From the NCBI GenBank assembly GCA_041191405.1, contig JBEEOW010000002.1, positions 124,001 through 188,000 of the forward strand: a stretch of DNA of 64,000 nt, given 5' to 3'. Of this stretch, positions 35,776 to 44,408 are shown one piece after another. The position numbers and the translations under genes are program-made. This stretch comes from JBEEOW01 sp041191405. Lineage in GTDB: Bacteria; Bacteroidota; Bacteroidia; Cytophagales; UBA9547. Positions within the stretch are counted from its first letter, which is position 1. Each line of letters opens with the position of its first letter. Under the pieces are notes generated by a model. The model worked only from the letters and a program-made list of their open reading frames with translations, was not told the DNA's origin and searched no databases.

Positions 35776-36531
35776 TTAATTTGTAAAATATGGTAGTAAA
35801 ATATCTTCAAAATTATAAAAGCCAGGTTTTTTATTAGTTAAATTTTGAGCAACAAATAAAGCACCATTACCAAAAGCTTCTCTTGAGATACTTTCATGAA
35901 TTAATCTTACTGTCTGAAATGGGAAACCAAAAATTACTTCATGTTTACCAACAATGCCACCTACTCTTACAGAATTTATTTCTGATTTATTAACATCTAA
36001 AGCATTCGCAATTTTCATTGCTGTTCCAGATAAACCTTTTTTACCTTTAAAGTGTTGCTCAATAATTTCTATATCAACCCAAGGTGCTATTTTTTTTAAA
36101 TGTTGAGAAGCAAAAAGTAAATAGTTCACTCCAAGTGTAATGTTAGGCGACCAAAATACTACACTTTGTTTTGATAAAATATTTAAAAATTCAATTTCAT
36201 TTTCAGTATAATGAGATATTGCTGAAATTATTGCAATATTTTTTTCGCTTGCTATTTTACCGTATGTGTAAATACCTTCAACTGATGAAAAATCAATTAT
36301 TATATCTACTGGATTATTTGTAAGCAATGTCTGAATATTAATACTTGACATTGAATAAATAAAACCTGAATCAGTTGAATCTACACCTAAGAAGTCAGCA
36401 GCTGTTCTTTGTTCTAAAATAGAACTTTGTCTTAAAACCCACTCTAATGAAAATTCAGTGTTTTGTAAAATTACACTTGCTACTGCTTTTCCTGTTTTAC
36501 CAAACCCAATTAGACCAATTTTGATTTTCAT
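35776..36531 (-). CDS. DapB-like dehydrogenase with altered active site
   Basis: 251 aa. The N-terminal Rossmann motif IGLIGFGKTGKAVASVI, the IIIDFSSVEG segment and the C-terminal domain layout are those of 4-hydroxy-tetrahydrodipicolinate reductase (DapB, lysine/diaminopimelate synthesis). However the catalytic motif, HHxxKxDAPSGTA in true DapB, reads EQHFKGKKGLSGTA: the acid/base His aligned with E. coli H159 is Gln, the catalytic Lys position is Gly with Lys beside it, and the Asp is Lys. SGT is kept. It may be a divergent DapB or, more likely, a paralogue with another substrate. It is coupled to a cation antiporter rather than to lysine genes. Confidence 0.75.
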   Translation of the reverse strand: MKIKIGLIGFGKTGKAVASVILQNTEFSLEWVLRQSSILEQRTAADFLGVDSTDSGFIYSMSSINIQTLLTNNPVDIIIDFSSVEGIYTYGKIASEKNIAIISAISHYTENEIEFLNILSKQSVVFWSPNITLGVNYLLFASQHLKKIAPWVDIEIIEQHFKGKKGLSGTAMKIANALDVNKSEINSVRVGGIVGKHEVIFGFPFQTVRLIHESISREAFGNGALFVAQNLTNKKPGFYNFEDILLPYFTN

Positions 36532-36669
36532 ATTTTTTCCATTTTAATACAAATAAAATTTAATGATAAATGAATATACTATTTTATATGCCGCTAAACA
36601 AGTAAATATTAATAATATTGTAAATTACTGTATTGTGAAAAAGTTAATTTTAAACATTTAACATTCTTA

Positions 36670-38067
36670 TTATAATACATTTTTAAAATTAACTTCATCT
36701 AAATAAACTTCCTTCTGATGGTCATAAAATGATTTTTTTGAAACAAAGTTTGCAATAACATTTGCTATTATTGCCCCTATAAATAGGAAAAATATAATAC
36801 TATGCCTATCAGTCATTTCAAAAATAATTATGGAAGAAGTGAATGGTGCTCTAGTAACCCCTGTTAAAAAAGCTGTCATTCCAATAAGAATTAACAGATT
36901 TGCATTTGAACCTGTCAGTTGTAATATTTGTGCTATTAAAGCTCCTAAACTTGCACCAGTACTAAGCGAAGGTGCAAAAATACCTCCAGCTCCACCAAAT
37001 CCGAACGAAAAAAACAAACCAAACATCCTTAGAAATGGTAAATACCATTCTACGTTTTTGTTTTCAGTAAATAAAGTTCTATCCATGATTTCTTTCCCAG
37101 AGCCCATTGCTTCAGTACCGAATAAAAATATTGAACCTGCAATTATCAAAGAACAAAAAAGTACCATTGTTAATTGTTTAGTTTTACTTGATATTGAATT
37201 AATGAAACTAATAAATTGAATTAGTAATGAACATAATTTACTACCAAAATACCCTGCAAATATACTAACAATCAAAACTCCAAGAAAAACAATCAAACCA
37301 TCAAATTTTGTATTAGGATAACCAAGATATAGATATGAACCTCCTAAACCTTGGGCAGTTAAACCAGCAATGATAACTGCCATAAATAGGGTAGATTTAT
37401 AATGGTTTATGTGGAATTTTGATAATTCTTCCATAGCAAAAATAATTCCCCCCAAAGGAGTATTAAATGCCGCAGCTAAGCCAGAGGCTGCGCCAGCTAT
37501 TAATATATTTTGATGTGAAATTGTTGTCCAGTTTTTGGGTAAATACTTATAAACTTGATTAAATATTGAACTTGAAATTTGAATTGTTGGCCCTTCTCTA
37601 CCTAAAATACCACCACCTATTACTTTAATAGCACTTGATATGATTTTTATTACGATAATTTTAAAACTTAAAAAGTGGATTATCATAAAATTACTTTTAG
37701 GTTTTGCTAATTCAATTGATGCCATAACTTGTGGAATTCCACTTCCTTTTGCGTATGGTGCATAATTGCGAACTAACCACCAAGATGTTACAAAACAGAT
37801 TGGAGTTGTTATAAATATGTAAAGATTATTTAGGTTAAAAATTAAATGGGATAGTTTTTCAGAAAAAAAGAATAGTTGGCTATAGAAATAAGATACTAAA
37901 CCTGTTAATGTTGAAGCAATAATAAATGGTAAATACTCTAAAAATTGTTTTTTTAATTTTGCATTTGTTTCAATAGTAGTACTGTAAACTTTATAGCTAT
38001 ATGTATTTATTAATTTTAGAATTAATTTATTCATGAATATTACTTTAAATTTGATACTTAATCCCAT
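36670..38067 (-). CDS. CLC-family chloride channel/transporter
   Basis: 465 aa from the first ATG; an internal ATG at 38034 (MNKLILKLINTYSYK) is an equally good start. The three selectivity signatures are present: GSGIPQV, GREGPTIQI (gating Glu) and GAGGIFAPSLSTGASLG. The helix reading FAMEEL carries the Glu pair in the place of the inner proton glutamate of ClC-ec1, so Cl-/H+ exchange rather than a pure channel is likely. No CBS domains follow. It is placed 138 nt upstream of the DapB-like/antiporter pair on the same strand, suggesting a common pH or salt task. Confidence 0.93.
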   Translation of the reverse strand: MGLSIKFKVIFMNKLILKLINTYSYKVYSTTIETNAKLKKQFLEYLPFIIASTLTGLVSYFYSQLFFFSEKLSHLIFNLNNLYIFITTPICFVTSWWLVRNYAPYAKGSGIPQVMASIELAKPKSNFMIIHFLSFKIIVIKIISSAIKVIGGGILGREGPTIQISSSIFNQVYKYLPKNWTTISHQNILIAGAASGLAAAFNTPLGGIIFAMEELSKFHINHYKSTLFMAVIIAGLTAQGLGGSYLYLGYPNTKFDGLIVFLGVLIVSIFAGYFGSKLCSLLIQFISFINSISSKTKQLTMVLFCSLIIAGSIFLFGTEAMGSGKEIMDRTLFTENKNVEWYLPFLRMFGLFFSFGFGGAGGIFAPSLSTGASLGALIAQILQLTGSNANLLILIGMTAFLTGVTRAPFTSSIIIFEMTDRHSIIFFLFIGAIIANVIANFVSKKSFYDHQKEVYLDEVNFKNVL

Positions 38068-38409
38068 AAATATAGATATGTTTTTATAGTAAACTATATT
38101 GTATAGTTAGTTTTCTAAAAAAGAAAATAAAAAAAAAGATAAAATACAACTTATTTCAAACGAGTTTTTTTGGAATTTAAAATTTGTTTGATGGATAATA
38201 AAGCATATAAATAGATTATGAACATAAATGCCTGAAAAATATAAATAAAATTTCATTGGGTAAAAATATAAGGAATGAATTGTTTATTTACAAATTTAAT
38301 TCTTTAATACTAAAAACATTTATTAAATAAATAAGGTTATCAAGAAAGAGTTTATATATTTATACATTCAATTTAATGTAATTTATATATCAAAGAATAC
38401 CAAGCAATT
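38068..38409. other. Intergenic region between CLC and VWA genes
   Basis: 342 nt, extremely AT-rich and divergent in layout (promoters for both directions expected). No exact TAnnTTTG box at a sensible distance, no strong hairpin and no repeat array was seen. Confidence 0.5.
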
Positions 38410-39558
38410 ATGATAAATGGAATTCAGTTTGATTTAGCAAAGGGATATATTTTTAGTAAACATATTCCTAAGGAAATTCCTCCATTTGATAGGGTTTTCG
38501 ATATTTTTAAGGAATTACTCACGCATACATCTGGCGATGTTGAAGAAGCATTTAGGTGGCTTGGTTTGCTAGATAAAGAATATTCAATTTTTACTGATTC
38601 TTACACCCTTGCAAATTTTGAAGAAGATCTGAAAAAACGTGGTTATATCAAGGAAGAAATAAAACCAGATGATGGTGAGGCGGGTAATAAAGGCAAAGGT
38701 AAAAACTTGCTTACTGCCAAAATGGAAACCGCTTTACGTGAGTTTGCACTTGACCAAATTTTTGGCAAACTCAAAAAAAGTGGTGTGGGAAATCATAGAA
38801 CATCAAAACTTGGTTTGGGCGACGAACGTGATGGCGAACAAAGAAATTTTCAGTTTGGCGATGAATTGTCGGCAATAAGCATGACTGAAAGTTTGAAAAA
38901 TGCTCAAGTAAATCATGGTATTTCGGATTTAAAAATGACTGAAAATGATTTGATTGTGGAAGAAACCAAACACAAAGCCCAGATGAGTACGGTATTGATG
39001 ATTGATATTAGTCACTCCATGATTTTGTATGGCGAAGATAGAATTACGCCAGCCAAAAAGGTTGCCATGGCTTTGGTTGAATTGATTCATAGAAAATATC
39101 CTAAAGATACCATTGATATTATTGTTTTTGGAAATGAAGCCTGGCCTATAAAAGTAAAAGATTTACCTTACTTACAAGTCGGTCCATATCACACAAACAC
39201 AGTTGCTGGTTTGGAGTTAGCAATGGATATTTTGAGGCGAAAACGAAATACCAACAAACAAATATTTATGATTACCGACGGCAAACCAAGTTGTATTCAA
39301 TTGCCTAATGGTGAATTTTATAAAAATAGTTTTGGTTTAGATGAAATGATTGTAAGTAAGTGTTTGAACAAAGCCAGTGAAGCTAGAAAATTGAAAATAC
39401 CAATCACCACTTTTATGATTGCGCAAGACCCATATTTAAGGGAATTTGTTGAACTCTTCACTGCACAAAACAAAGGAAAAGCATTTTTGACTGGCTTAAA
39501 AGGTTTAGGAGAAATGATTTTTGAGGATTACGAGAAAAATAGAATTAAAAAGATATAA
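38410..39558 (+). CDS. VWA-domain protein (MoxR partner)
   Basis: 382 aa, cytoplasmic. The N-terminal about 180 residues are a charged helical region; the C-terminal von Willebrand A domain has an intact metal-binding MIDAS site: DISHS (about D199-x-S-x-S203), the Thr in HTNTVAGLELAM and MITDGKPS. VWA proteins of this type pair with MoxR AAA ATPases to load metals or remodel complexes (NorD, CoxE, ViaA, BchD types). Its partner gene follows by 18 nt. The order VWA then AAA and the lack of other genes give no hint of the client protein. Confidence 0.85.
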   Translation: MINGIQFDLAKGYIFSKHIPKEIPPFDRVFDIFKELLTHTSGDVEEAFRWLGLLDKEYSIFTDSYTLANFEEDLKKRGYIKEEIKPDDGEAGNKGKGKNLLTAKMETALREFALDQIFGKLKKSGVGNHRTSKLGLGDERDGEQRNFQFGDELSAISMTESLKNAQVNHGISDLKMTENDLIVEETKHKAQMSTVLMIDISHSMILYGEDRITPAKKVAMALVELIHRKYPKDTIDIIVFGNEAWPIKVKDLPYLQVGPYHTNTVAGLELAMDILRRKRNTNKQIFMITDGKPSCIQLPNGEFYKNSFGLDEMIVSKCLNKASEARKLKIPITTFMIAQDPYLREFVELFTAQNKGKAFLTGLKGLGEMIFEDYEKNRIKKI

Positions 39559-39576
39559 ATCAAGATATTAGAACTG

Positions 39577-41001
39577 ATGAAACAAGATATAACGTTCAAA
39601 GAATTAAAAGCAAGCGGTTACATTGATCGTACTATTAACGAAGAAATGAAAGCGAATCTTATTAAAAAGATTGCTTCTAAAACGCCTGTATTTGAGGGCT
39701 TATGGGGTTACGAAGATTCAGTTGTGCCTCAACTAAAAAAGGCTATCTTGGCCGGACATCATATTAATTTATTGGGTTTACGTGGACAAGCAAAAACCAG
39801 AATTGCACGAAATATGGTTGAATTGCTGGATGAGTACATGCCTATTGTGAAAGGGTCAGAAATAAACGACAGTCCTTTTCATCCCATTTCAAAATATAGT
39901 AAAGATTTATTGGCCGAATTGGGCGATGAAACTCCTATTTCTTGGGTACATCGTTCGGAACGCTTTTTTGAAAAATTAGCCACTCCCGATGTAAATGTGT
40001 CGGATTTGATTGGAGATATTGACCCAATAAAAGCCGCAACTTTAAAACTGCCTTATTCCGATGAAAGAGTATTACATTATGGAATGATTCCAAGAGCGAA
40101 TCGTTGTATTTTTGTAATCAATGAATTACCTGATTTACAGGCTAGAATTCAGGTTTCATTGTTTAATATTTTACAAGAAGGCGATATTCAAATACGTGGT
40201 TTTCAGTTGAGATTGCCATTGGATATACAGTTTATTTTTACTGCTAATCCTGAAGATTATACCAACCGTGGAAGTATAGTTACTCCTTTGAAAGATAGAA
40301 TTGGCTCGCAAATTTTTACCCATTATCCAAAATCAATTGAGTTGGCTCGCAAAATTACAGAACAAGAAGCCAAGTTTACGGATGCAGATAAAGAACAAAT
40401 TTTTGTATCTGAAATTGCAAGAAACTTATTAGAGCAAGTGGCATTTCAGGCAAGAAACAGCGAATATGTGGATGCTAAAAGCGGTGTTTCGGCTCGTTTA
40501 ACCATCAGTGCTATGGAAAACTTAGTGGCAGCCGCCAAACTTAGATTAGTCGAAACTGGAGCTCAAAAAACGAGTATTCGTTTGGTTGATTTTGCTTCAA
40601 TTATACCATCAATTACTGGTAAAATAGAATTGGTTTACGAAGGTGAGCAAGAAGGCGCAGAGGAAGTTGCTCAATTGTTAATTGACCAAGCTGTGTTGGC
40701 AGAATTTGAAAAGCGTTTCCCTAAAATTTCAAAACTAGAAAAGGAGGGCGTTAAAACACCTTATACCGATATAATCAAATGGTTTGAAACCAACGATTTA
40801 GAGTTGAATTACACCGATGTAGATGCTGATTTTAACCATACTCTAACACAAATTGAACCATTACAAAAATTGATTCAAGAATATTGTGGTAAACTACCTA
40901 AAGAAGAACAACTATTTTACTGTGAAATAGTAATTTGGACACTTTCAGTTAAAAATAAAGTTGATAAACTTAAAAGTGATAGTGCTTTTGGGTTTAATTA
41001 G
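39577..41001 (+). CDS. MoxR-type AAA+ ATPase
   Basis: 474 aa. Walker A reads GLRGQAKTR (about 67-75), Walker B region CIFVINELPDLQ (Asn-Glu in place of Asp-Glu), sensor 1 IFTANPEDYTNRG. The insert ISWVHRSERFFEKLATPDVNVSDLIGDIDPIKA is typical of the Mg-chelatase/MoxR clade. With the VWA protein it forms a two-component chaperone or metal-insertion machine; the substrate is unknown. The last residues lie 5 nt before a heptamer array and the operon ends in a clear hairpin. Confidence 0.88.
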   Translation: MKQDITFKELKASGYIDRTINEEMKANLIKKIASKTPVFEGLWGYEDSVVPQLKKAILAGHHINLLGLRGQAKTRIARNMVELLDEYMPIVKGSEINDSPFHPISKYSKDLLAELGDETPISWVHRSERFFEKLATPDVNVSDLIGDIDPIKAATLKLPYSDERVLHYGMIPRANRCIFVINELPDLQARIQVSLFNILQEGDIQIRGFQLRLPLDIQFIFTANPEDYTNRGSIVTPLKDRIGSQIFTHYPKSIELARKITEQEAKFTDADKEQIFVSEIARNLLEQVAFQARNSEYVDAKSGVSARLTISAMENLVAAAKLRLVETGAQKTSIRLVDFASIIPSITGKIELVYEGEQEGAEEVAQLLIDQAVLAEFEKRFPKISKLEKEGVKTPYTDIIKWFETNDLELNYTDVDADFNHTLTQIEPLQKLIQEYCGKLPKEEQLFYCEIVIWTLSVKNKVDKLKSDSAFGFN

Positions 41002-41005
41002 GATT

Positions 41006-41047
41006 GAGACGGAAGACTTAAGACTTAAGACGGAAGACTTGATATCC
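41006..41047. repeat. Heptamer repeat array after the MoxR stop codon
   Basis: Six phased 7-nt units (GAGACGG, AAGACTT twice, AAGACGG, AAGACTT, GATATCC) directly follow the stop at 41001. On the sense strand the unit is AAGACTT, as after the helicase and pyc genes. Confidence 0.88.
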
Positions 41048-41067
41048 AAAGAAATCTTTTATTTAGC

Positions 41068-41104
41068 AAAAATACGGCATCCATCTAAGGGGTGCCGTTT
41101 TTTT
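41068..41104. terminator. Terminator of the VWA-MoxR operon (bidirectional)
   Basis: Stem ACGGCATCC / GGGTGCCGT (one G-T pair), 7-nt loop, A-tract before and seven T after. It also lies beyond the 3' end of the minus-strand gene at 41145. Confidence 0.85.
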
Positions 41105-41144
41105 GTAAATGTTTTAACTTATATGAAATTTATTTTAATTTTGG

Positions 41145-41813
41145 TTATTTTCTTTTTACTCTTTCAAGATTTATTGTTTCAAAGGATTTTTCCATTCTTT
41201 GAATGAATCCTTTTGGATTTTTTATTCTACAATCAGCTGTGAAAACAATTAAATTACTATCAATAACGGTTATGGCTTTTATATAATGAGTCCAATAACC
41301 ATTAGTAAAATCATGTGTTATTCGATTATCTTCTTTTAATTTGTAAGCATAAATACTGAATTTTTGATGATTTATAATTTTGTTTTTGGAAAAAATGGTA
41401 TCAATATTTACTATTGGATTATCCATTTTAGAGAATTCGTAAATTCTTTGTAAACAAACACTTGCATCTAACATTCTTTCATGATCCATCCCGTTTTTAC
41501 AAGCAAATTTTTCAACATGTTTCAATGTAATTCTATAAGTTGAATCTACATATGAAGACCAGTAAAATCCTGTTTCTTTTTGAGGTGGAAAATTTCTTTT
41601 TGAGAACCTGTATTTATGTTCATCTGAACAACCATTATCATCTATATCAAACCAATGATAAAATGTATCTAATTCTATTGGTTTGTCAAAAGTAATTTTA
41701 TACAATGAATCTTGTGTATAAAATGTAGTTGATATAGAGTTTTCTAGTTTTTCTTTGTGCTTGAAGTTTGTTAGCAAAAACAAAATTATTGTAAATAGAT
41801 AAATTTGGGGCAT
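41145..41813 (-). CDS. Hypothetical exported protein
   Basis: 222 aa, not recognised. It has an N-terminal hydrophobic segment (PQIYLFTIILFLLTNF) followed by a charged mature region with no lipobox Cys, rich in Lys, Asp and aromatic residues. Three Cys are visible in the first half (DDNGCSDEH, KFACKNG, DASVCLQ). The C-terminal half reads as alternating beta strands (ITHDFTNGYWTHYIKAITVIDSNLIVFTADC). It sits alone between the terminator at 41068 and the upstream region of the isocitrate dehydrogenase gene. Confidence 0.55.
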   Translation of the reverse strand: MPQIYLFTIILFLLTNFKHKEKLENSISTTFYTQDSLYKITFDKPIELDTFYHWFDIDDNGCSDEHKYRFSKRNFPPQKETGFYWSSYVDSTYRITLKHVEKFACKNGMDHERMLDASVCLQRIYEFSKMDNPIVNIDTIFSKNKIINHQKFSIYAYKLKEDNRITHDFTNGYWTHYIKAITVIDSNLIVFTADCRIKNPKGFIQRMEKSFETINLERVKRK

Positions 41814-41891
41814 TTTGAATTTAATTCATTAATTAAAAATAGTATTTATTCAATTTAAAACCAATTAAAACAGTTCATATTTCATTCAAAC

Positions 41892-41926
41892 CAAATCTAA
41901 CAGGATTTCAAAACCTGTTAAATTTG
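41892..41926. repeat. Imperfect palindrome upstream of the monomeric isocitrate dehydrogenase
   Basis: Core TAACAGG ... CCTGTTA with flanking CAAAT / ATTTG arms and one bulged A. The centre (AGG, T-run, AAAACCT) matches that of the perfect palindrome on the other side of the gene (44321-44355). Confidence 0.65.
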
Positions 41927-41997
41927 AAATAAACATGATTTTTACCCACAATTAAACTCCAATTCTTTAAAATAGGAATATATTTAAATGATTTTAT

Positions 41998-42005
41998 TAT
42001 ATTTG
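41998..42005 (+). promoter_or_regulatory. -7 promoter box (TATATTTG) of the monomeric isocitrate dehydrogenase
   Basis: An exact TAnnTTTG match 65 nt upstream of the ATG; no -33 TTG seen. Confidence 0.45.
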
Positions 42006-42069
42006 AAAGTTAAATTGAATTGGTTCAGTTTAATTCTCGCTGGAAAGAACTTTATTAAAATTTAGTAAT

Positions 42070-44304
42070 ATGACGCAAAAATCAAAAATCATCTATACTA
42101 TTACAGATGAAGCACCTATGTTAGCAACATATTCGTTGTTACCTATTGTTGAAGCATTTACATCAAGTGCAGGAGTAGCTGTTGAAACAAGAGATATTTC
42201 TCTTGCAGGTCGTATCTTAGCTAACTTCCCTGATTTTTTAAAAGAAGATCAAAAAATAGGTGACGCATTAGCTGAATTAGGTCAATTAGCAAATACACCA
42301 GAAGCGAATATTATTAAATTACCAAATATCTCAGCATCAGTTCCTCAATTAAAAGCTGCTATTGCTGAATTACAAAGCCAAGGTTATGCGGTTCCTAACT
42401 TCCCTGAAGATCCACAAACTGACGCTGAAAAAGAAATTAAAGCTCGTTATGCTAAAGTTTTAGGTTCGGCTGTGAACCCTGTGTTACGTGAAGGTAACTC
42501 TGACCGTAGAGCGCCTAAAGCGGTTAAAAACTACGCAAAAGCGAATCCTCACTCTATGGGTGCTTGGTCGGCTGATTCAAAAACTTCGGTTGCACACATG
42601 AGTACTGGTGATTTTTATGGTTCTGAAAAATCAGTAACTGTAGCACAAGAAGGTACATTTACTATTGAATTTTTCGGTAAAGATGGTTCTCACAAAGTAT
42701 TAAAAGCAAGTTCAAAATTAAAAGCTGGCGAAATTATCGATAGCTCTGTAATGAACTTAAAAGCATTAAAAAGCTTCGTAGCTGAGTCAATTGAAAAGGC
42801 AAAAGCACAAGGTGTATTACTTTCGGCTCACTTAAAAGCAACGATGATGAAGGTTTCTGACCCAATCATTTTTGGTGCTATTGTAGAAGTTTACTTCAAA
42901 GATGTTTTCACTAAATATGCTGATTTATTCAAATCACTAAACGTTGATACAAGAAATGGTTTAGGAGATGTTTATGCAAAAATTGCTGGTCATGCACAAC
43001 AAGCTGAGGTAGAAGCTGCAATTGCTGCTGCTATTGCTAATGGTCCTGCTATTGCAATGGTAAATTCAGACAAAGGTATTACAAACTTACACGTTCCTTC
43101 AGATGTTATCGTTGATGCTTCTATGCCAGCAATGATTCGTACTTCTGGTCAAATGTGGAACAAAGATGGTAAACCTCAAGATACTTTAGCTTTAATTCCA
43201 GACAGATGTTATGCTGGTGTTTACACTGCAACAATTGATTTCTGTAAGAAAAACGGTGCTTTTGATCCAAAAACAATGGGTTCGGTACCTAACGTTGGTT
43301 TAATGGCTCAAAAAGCTGAGGAGTATGGTTCGCACGACAAAACTTTCCAAATTACAAGTGAAGGTGTTGTAAAAACTATTGATGGTAACGGTAATGTGTT
43401 ACTTGAGCAAGCTGTTGAAGAAGGTGATATTTTCAGAATGTGTCAAGTGAAAGATGCACCAATTCAAGACTGGGTTAAATTGGCTGTAAACAGAGCTCGT
43501 TTATCAAATACGCCAGCTATTTTTTGGTTAGATGAAAACCGTGCACACGACCGTGAAGTAATTAATAAAGTAAATACTTATCTTAAAAACCACGATACTA
43601 CTGGTTTAGATATCCAAATTTTGAACCCAGTTGCAGCTACAAATGCTACATTGGCTCGTTTAATTGAAGGTAAAGATACTATTTCGGTAACTGGTAACGT
43701 ATTACGTGACTACTTAACTGACTTATTCCCAATTCTTGAGCTTGGTACTTCTGCTAAAATGCTTTCTATTGTTCCATTAATGAACGGTGGTGGTTTATTT
43801 GAAACAGGTGCTGGTGGATCTGCTCCAAAACACGTTGAGCAATTCGTAGAAGAAGGTTATTTAAGATGGGATTCTCTTGGAGAGTTCTTGGCTTTAGCTG
43901 TTTCATTAGAGCACTTAGGTCAAACTCAAAACAACCCTAAAGCATTAGTTTTAGCTGAAACTTTAGATGCTGCTACTGAGAAATTCTTAGCTGAGGATAA
44001 ATCTCCAGCTCGTAAAGTAGGACAAATCGATAACCGTGGTTCACACTTCTATTTAGCATTATATTGGGCTCAAAACTTAGCTGCACAAACTAAAGATGCT
44101 GATTTACAGGCTACCTTTAAAACTATTGCTGCTGAATTAACTGCTAACGAAGCTAAAATTGCTGCTGAATTAATTGCTGCACAAGGTTCACACCAAGAAA
44201 TTGGCGGTTATTATCATCCATCATTTGAATTAGCTAGTAAAGCTTTACGTCCAAGTGAAACTTTCAACAATATTTTATCTGAATTAGTGGCTGTTAAAGC
44301 TTAA
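42070..44304 (+). CDS. icd: NADP-dependent isocitrate dehydrogenase, monomeric type
   Basis: 744 aa, the size of monomeric IDH (about 740 aa, about 80 kDa). It oxidatively decarboxylates isocitrate to 2-oxoglutarate with NADP+ in the TCA cycle. Characteristic stretches: IIYTITDEAPMLATYSLLPIV at the N-terminus (in pieces), NPVLREGNSDRRAP, NPHSMGAWS, SDKGITNLHVPSDVIVDASMPAMIR and GGLFETGAGGSAPKHVEQF. It is unrelated in sequence to the IDH at 44409. The coding sequence uses G/C-ending codons more often than its neighbours, as highly expressed genes do. Related palindromes lie on both sides. Confidence 0.97.
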   Translation: MTQKSKIIYTITDEAPMLATYSLLPIVEAFTSSAGVAVETRDISLAGRILANFPDFLKEDQKIGDALAELGQLANTPEANIIKLPNISASVPQLKAAIAELQSQGYAVPNFPEDPQTDAEKEIKARYAKVLGSAVNPVLREGNSDRRAPKAVKNYAKANPHSMGAWSADSKTSVAHMSTGDFYGSEKSVTVAQEGTFTIEFFGKDGSHKVLKASSKLKAGEIIDSSVMNLKALKSFVAESIEKAKAQGVLLSAHLKATMMKVSDPIIFGAIVEVYFKDVFTKYADLFKSLNVDTRNGLGDVYAKIAGHAQQAEVEAAIAAAIANGPAIAMVNSDKGITNLHVPSDVIVDASMPAMIRTSGQMWNKDGKPQDTLALIPDRCYAGVYTATIDFCKKNGAFDPKTMGSVPNVGLMAQKAEEYGSHDKTFQITSEGVVKTIDGNGNVLLEQAVEEGDIFRMCQVKDAPIQDWVKLAVNRARLSNTPAIFWLDENRAHDREVINKVNTYLKNHDTTGLDIQILNPVAATNATLARLIEGKDTISVTGNVLRDYLTDLFPILELGTSAKMLSIVPLMNGGGLFETGAGGSAPKHVEQFVEEGYLRWDSLGEFLALAVSLEHLGQTQNNPKALVLAETLDAATEKFLAEDKSPARKVGQIDNRGSHFYLALYWAQNLAAQTKDADLQATFKTIAAELTANEAKIAAELIAAQGSHQEIGGYYHPSFELASKALRPSETFNNILSELVAVKA

Positions 44305-44320
44305 TTCATAATGATATAAT

Positions 44321-44355
44321 TAAACCTATAAGGTTTTTAAAACCTTATAGGTTTA
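44321..44355. repeat. Perfect 17-bp palindrome downstream of the monomeric isocitrate dehydrogenase
   Basis: Arms TAAACCTATAAGGTTTT and its exact complement, with a single-base loop. No T-tract of its own. It has the centre and style of the dispersed AAACCTxxxAGGTTT palindromes common in Bacteroidota intergenic DNA. Confidence 0.8.
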
Positions 44356-44359
44356 TAAC

Positions 44360-44390
44360 AAAAATGGCTACTGATGAGGTAGCCATTTTT
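44360..44390. terminator. Terminator shared by the two convergent isocitrate dehydrogenase genes
   Basis: Stem ATGGCTAC / GTAGCCAT with A-tract before and T-tract after, 7-nt loop, between convergent genes. The stem is identical to that at 11647-11679. Confidence 0.88.
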
Positions 44391-44408
44391 GTTTAATCTA
44401 TTTTTAAT

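Noticed and set aside
38068..38409. Possible small RNA or riboswitch in the CLC-VWA gap
   Set aside because: No GC-rich paired elements or conserved motif seen; only low-complexity AT sequence.
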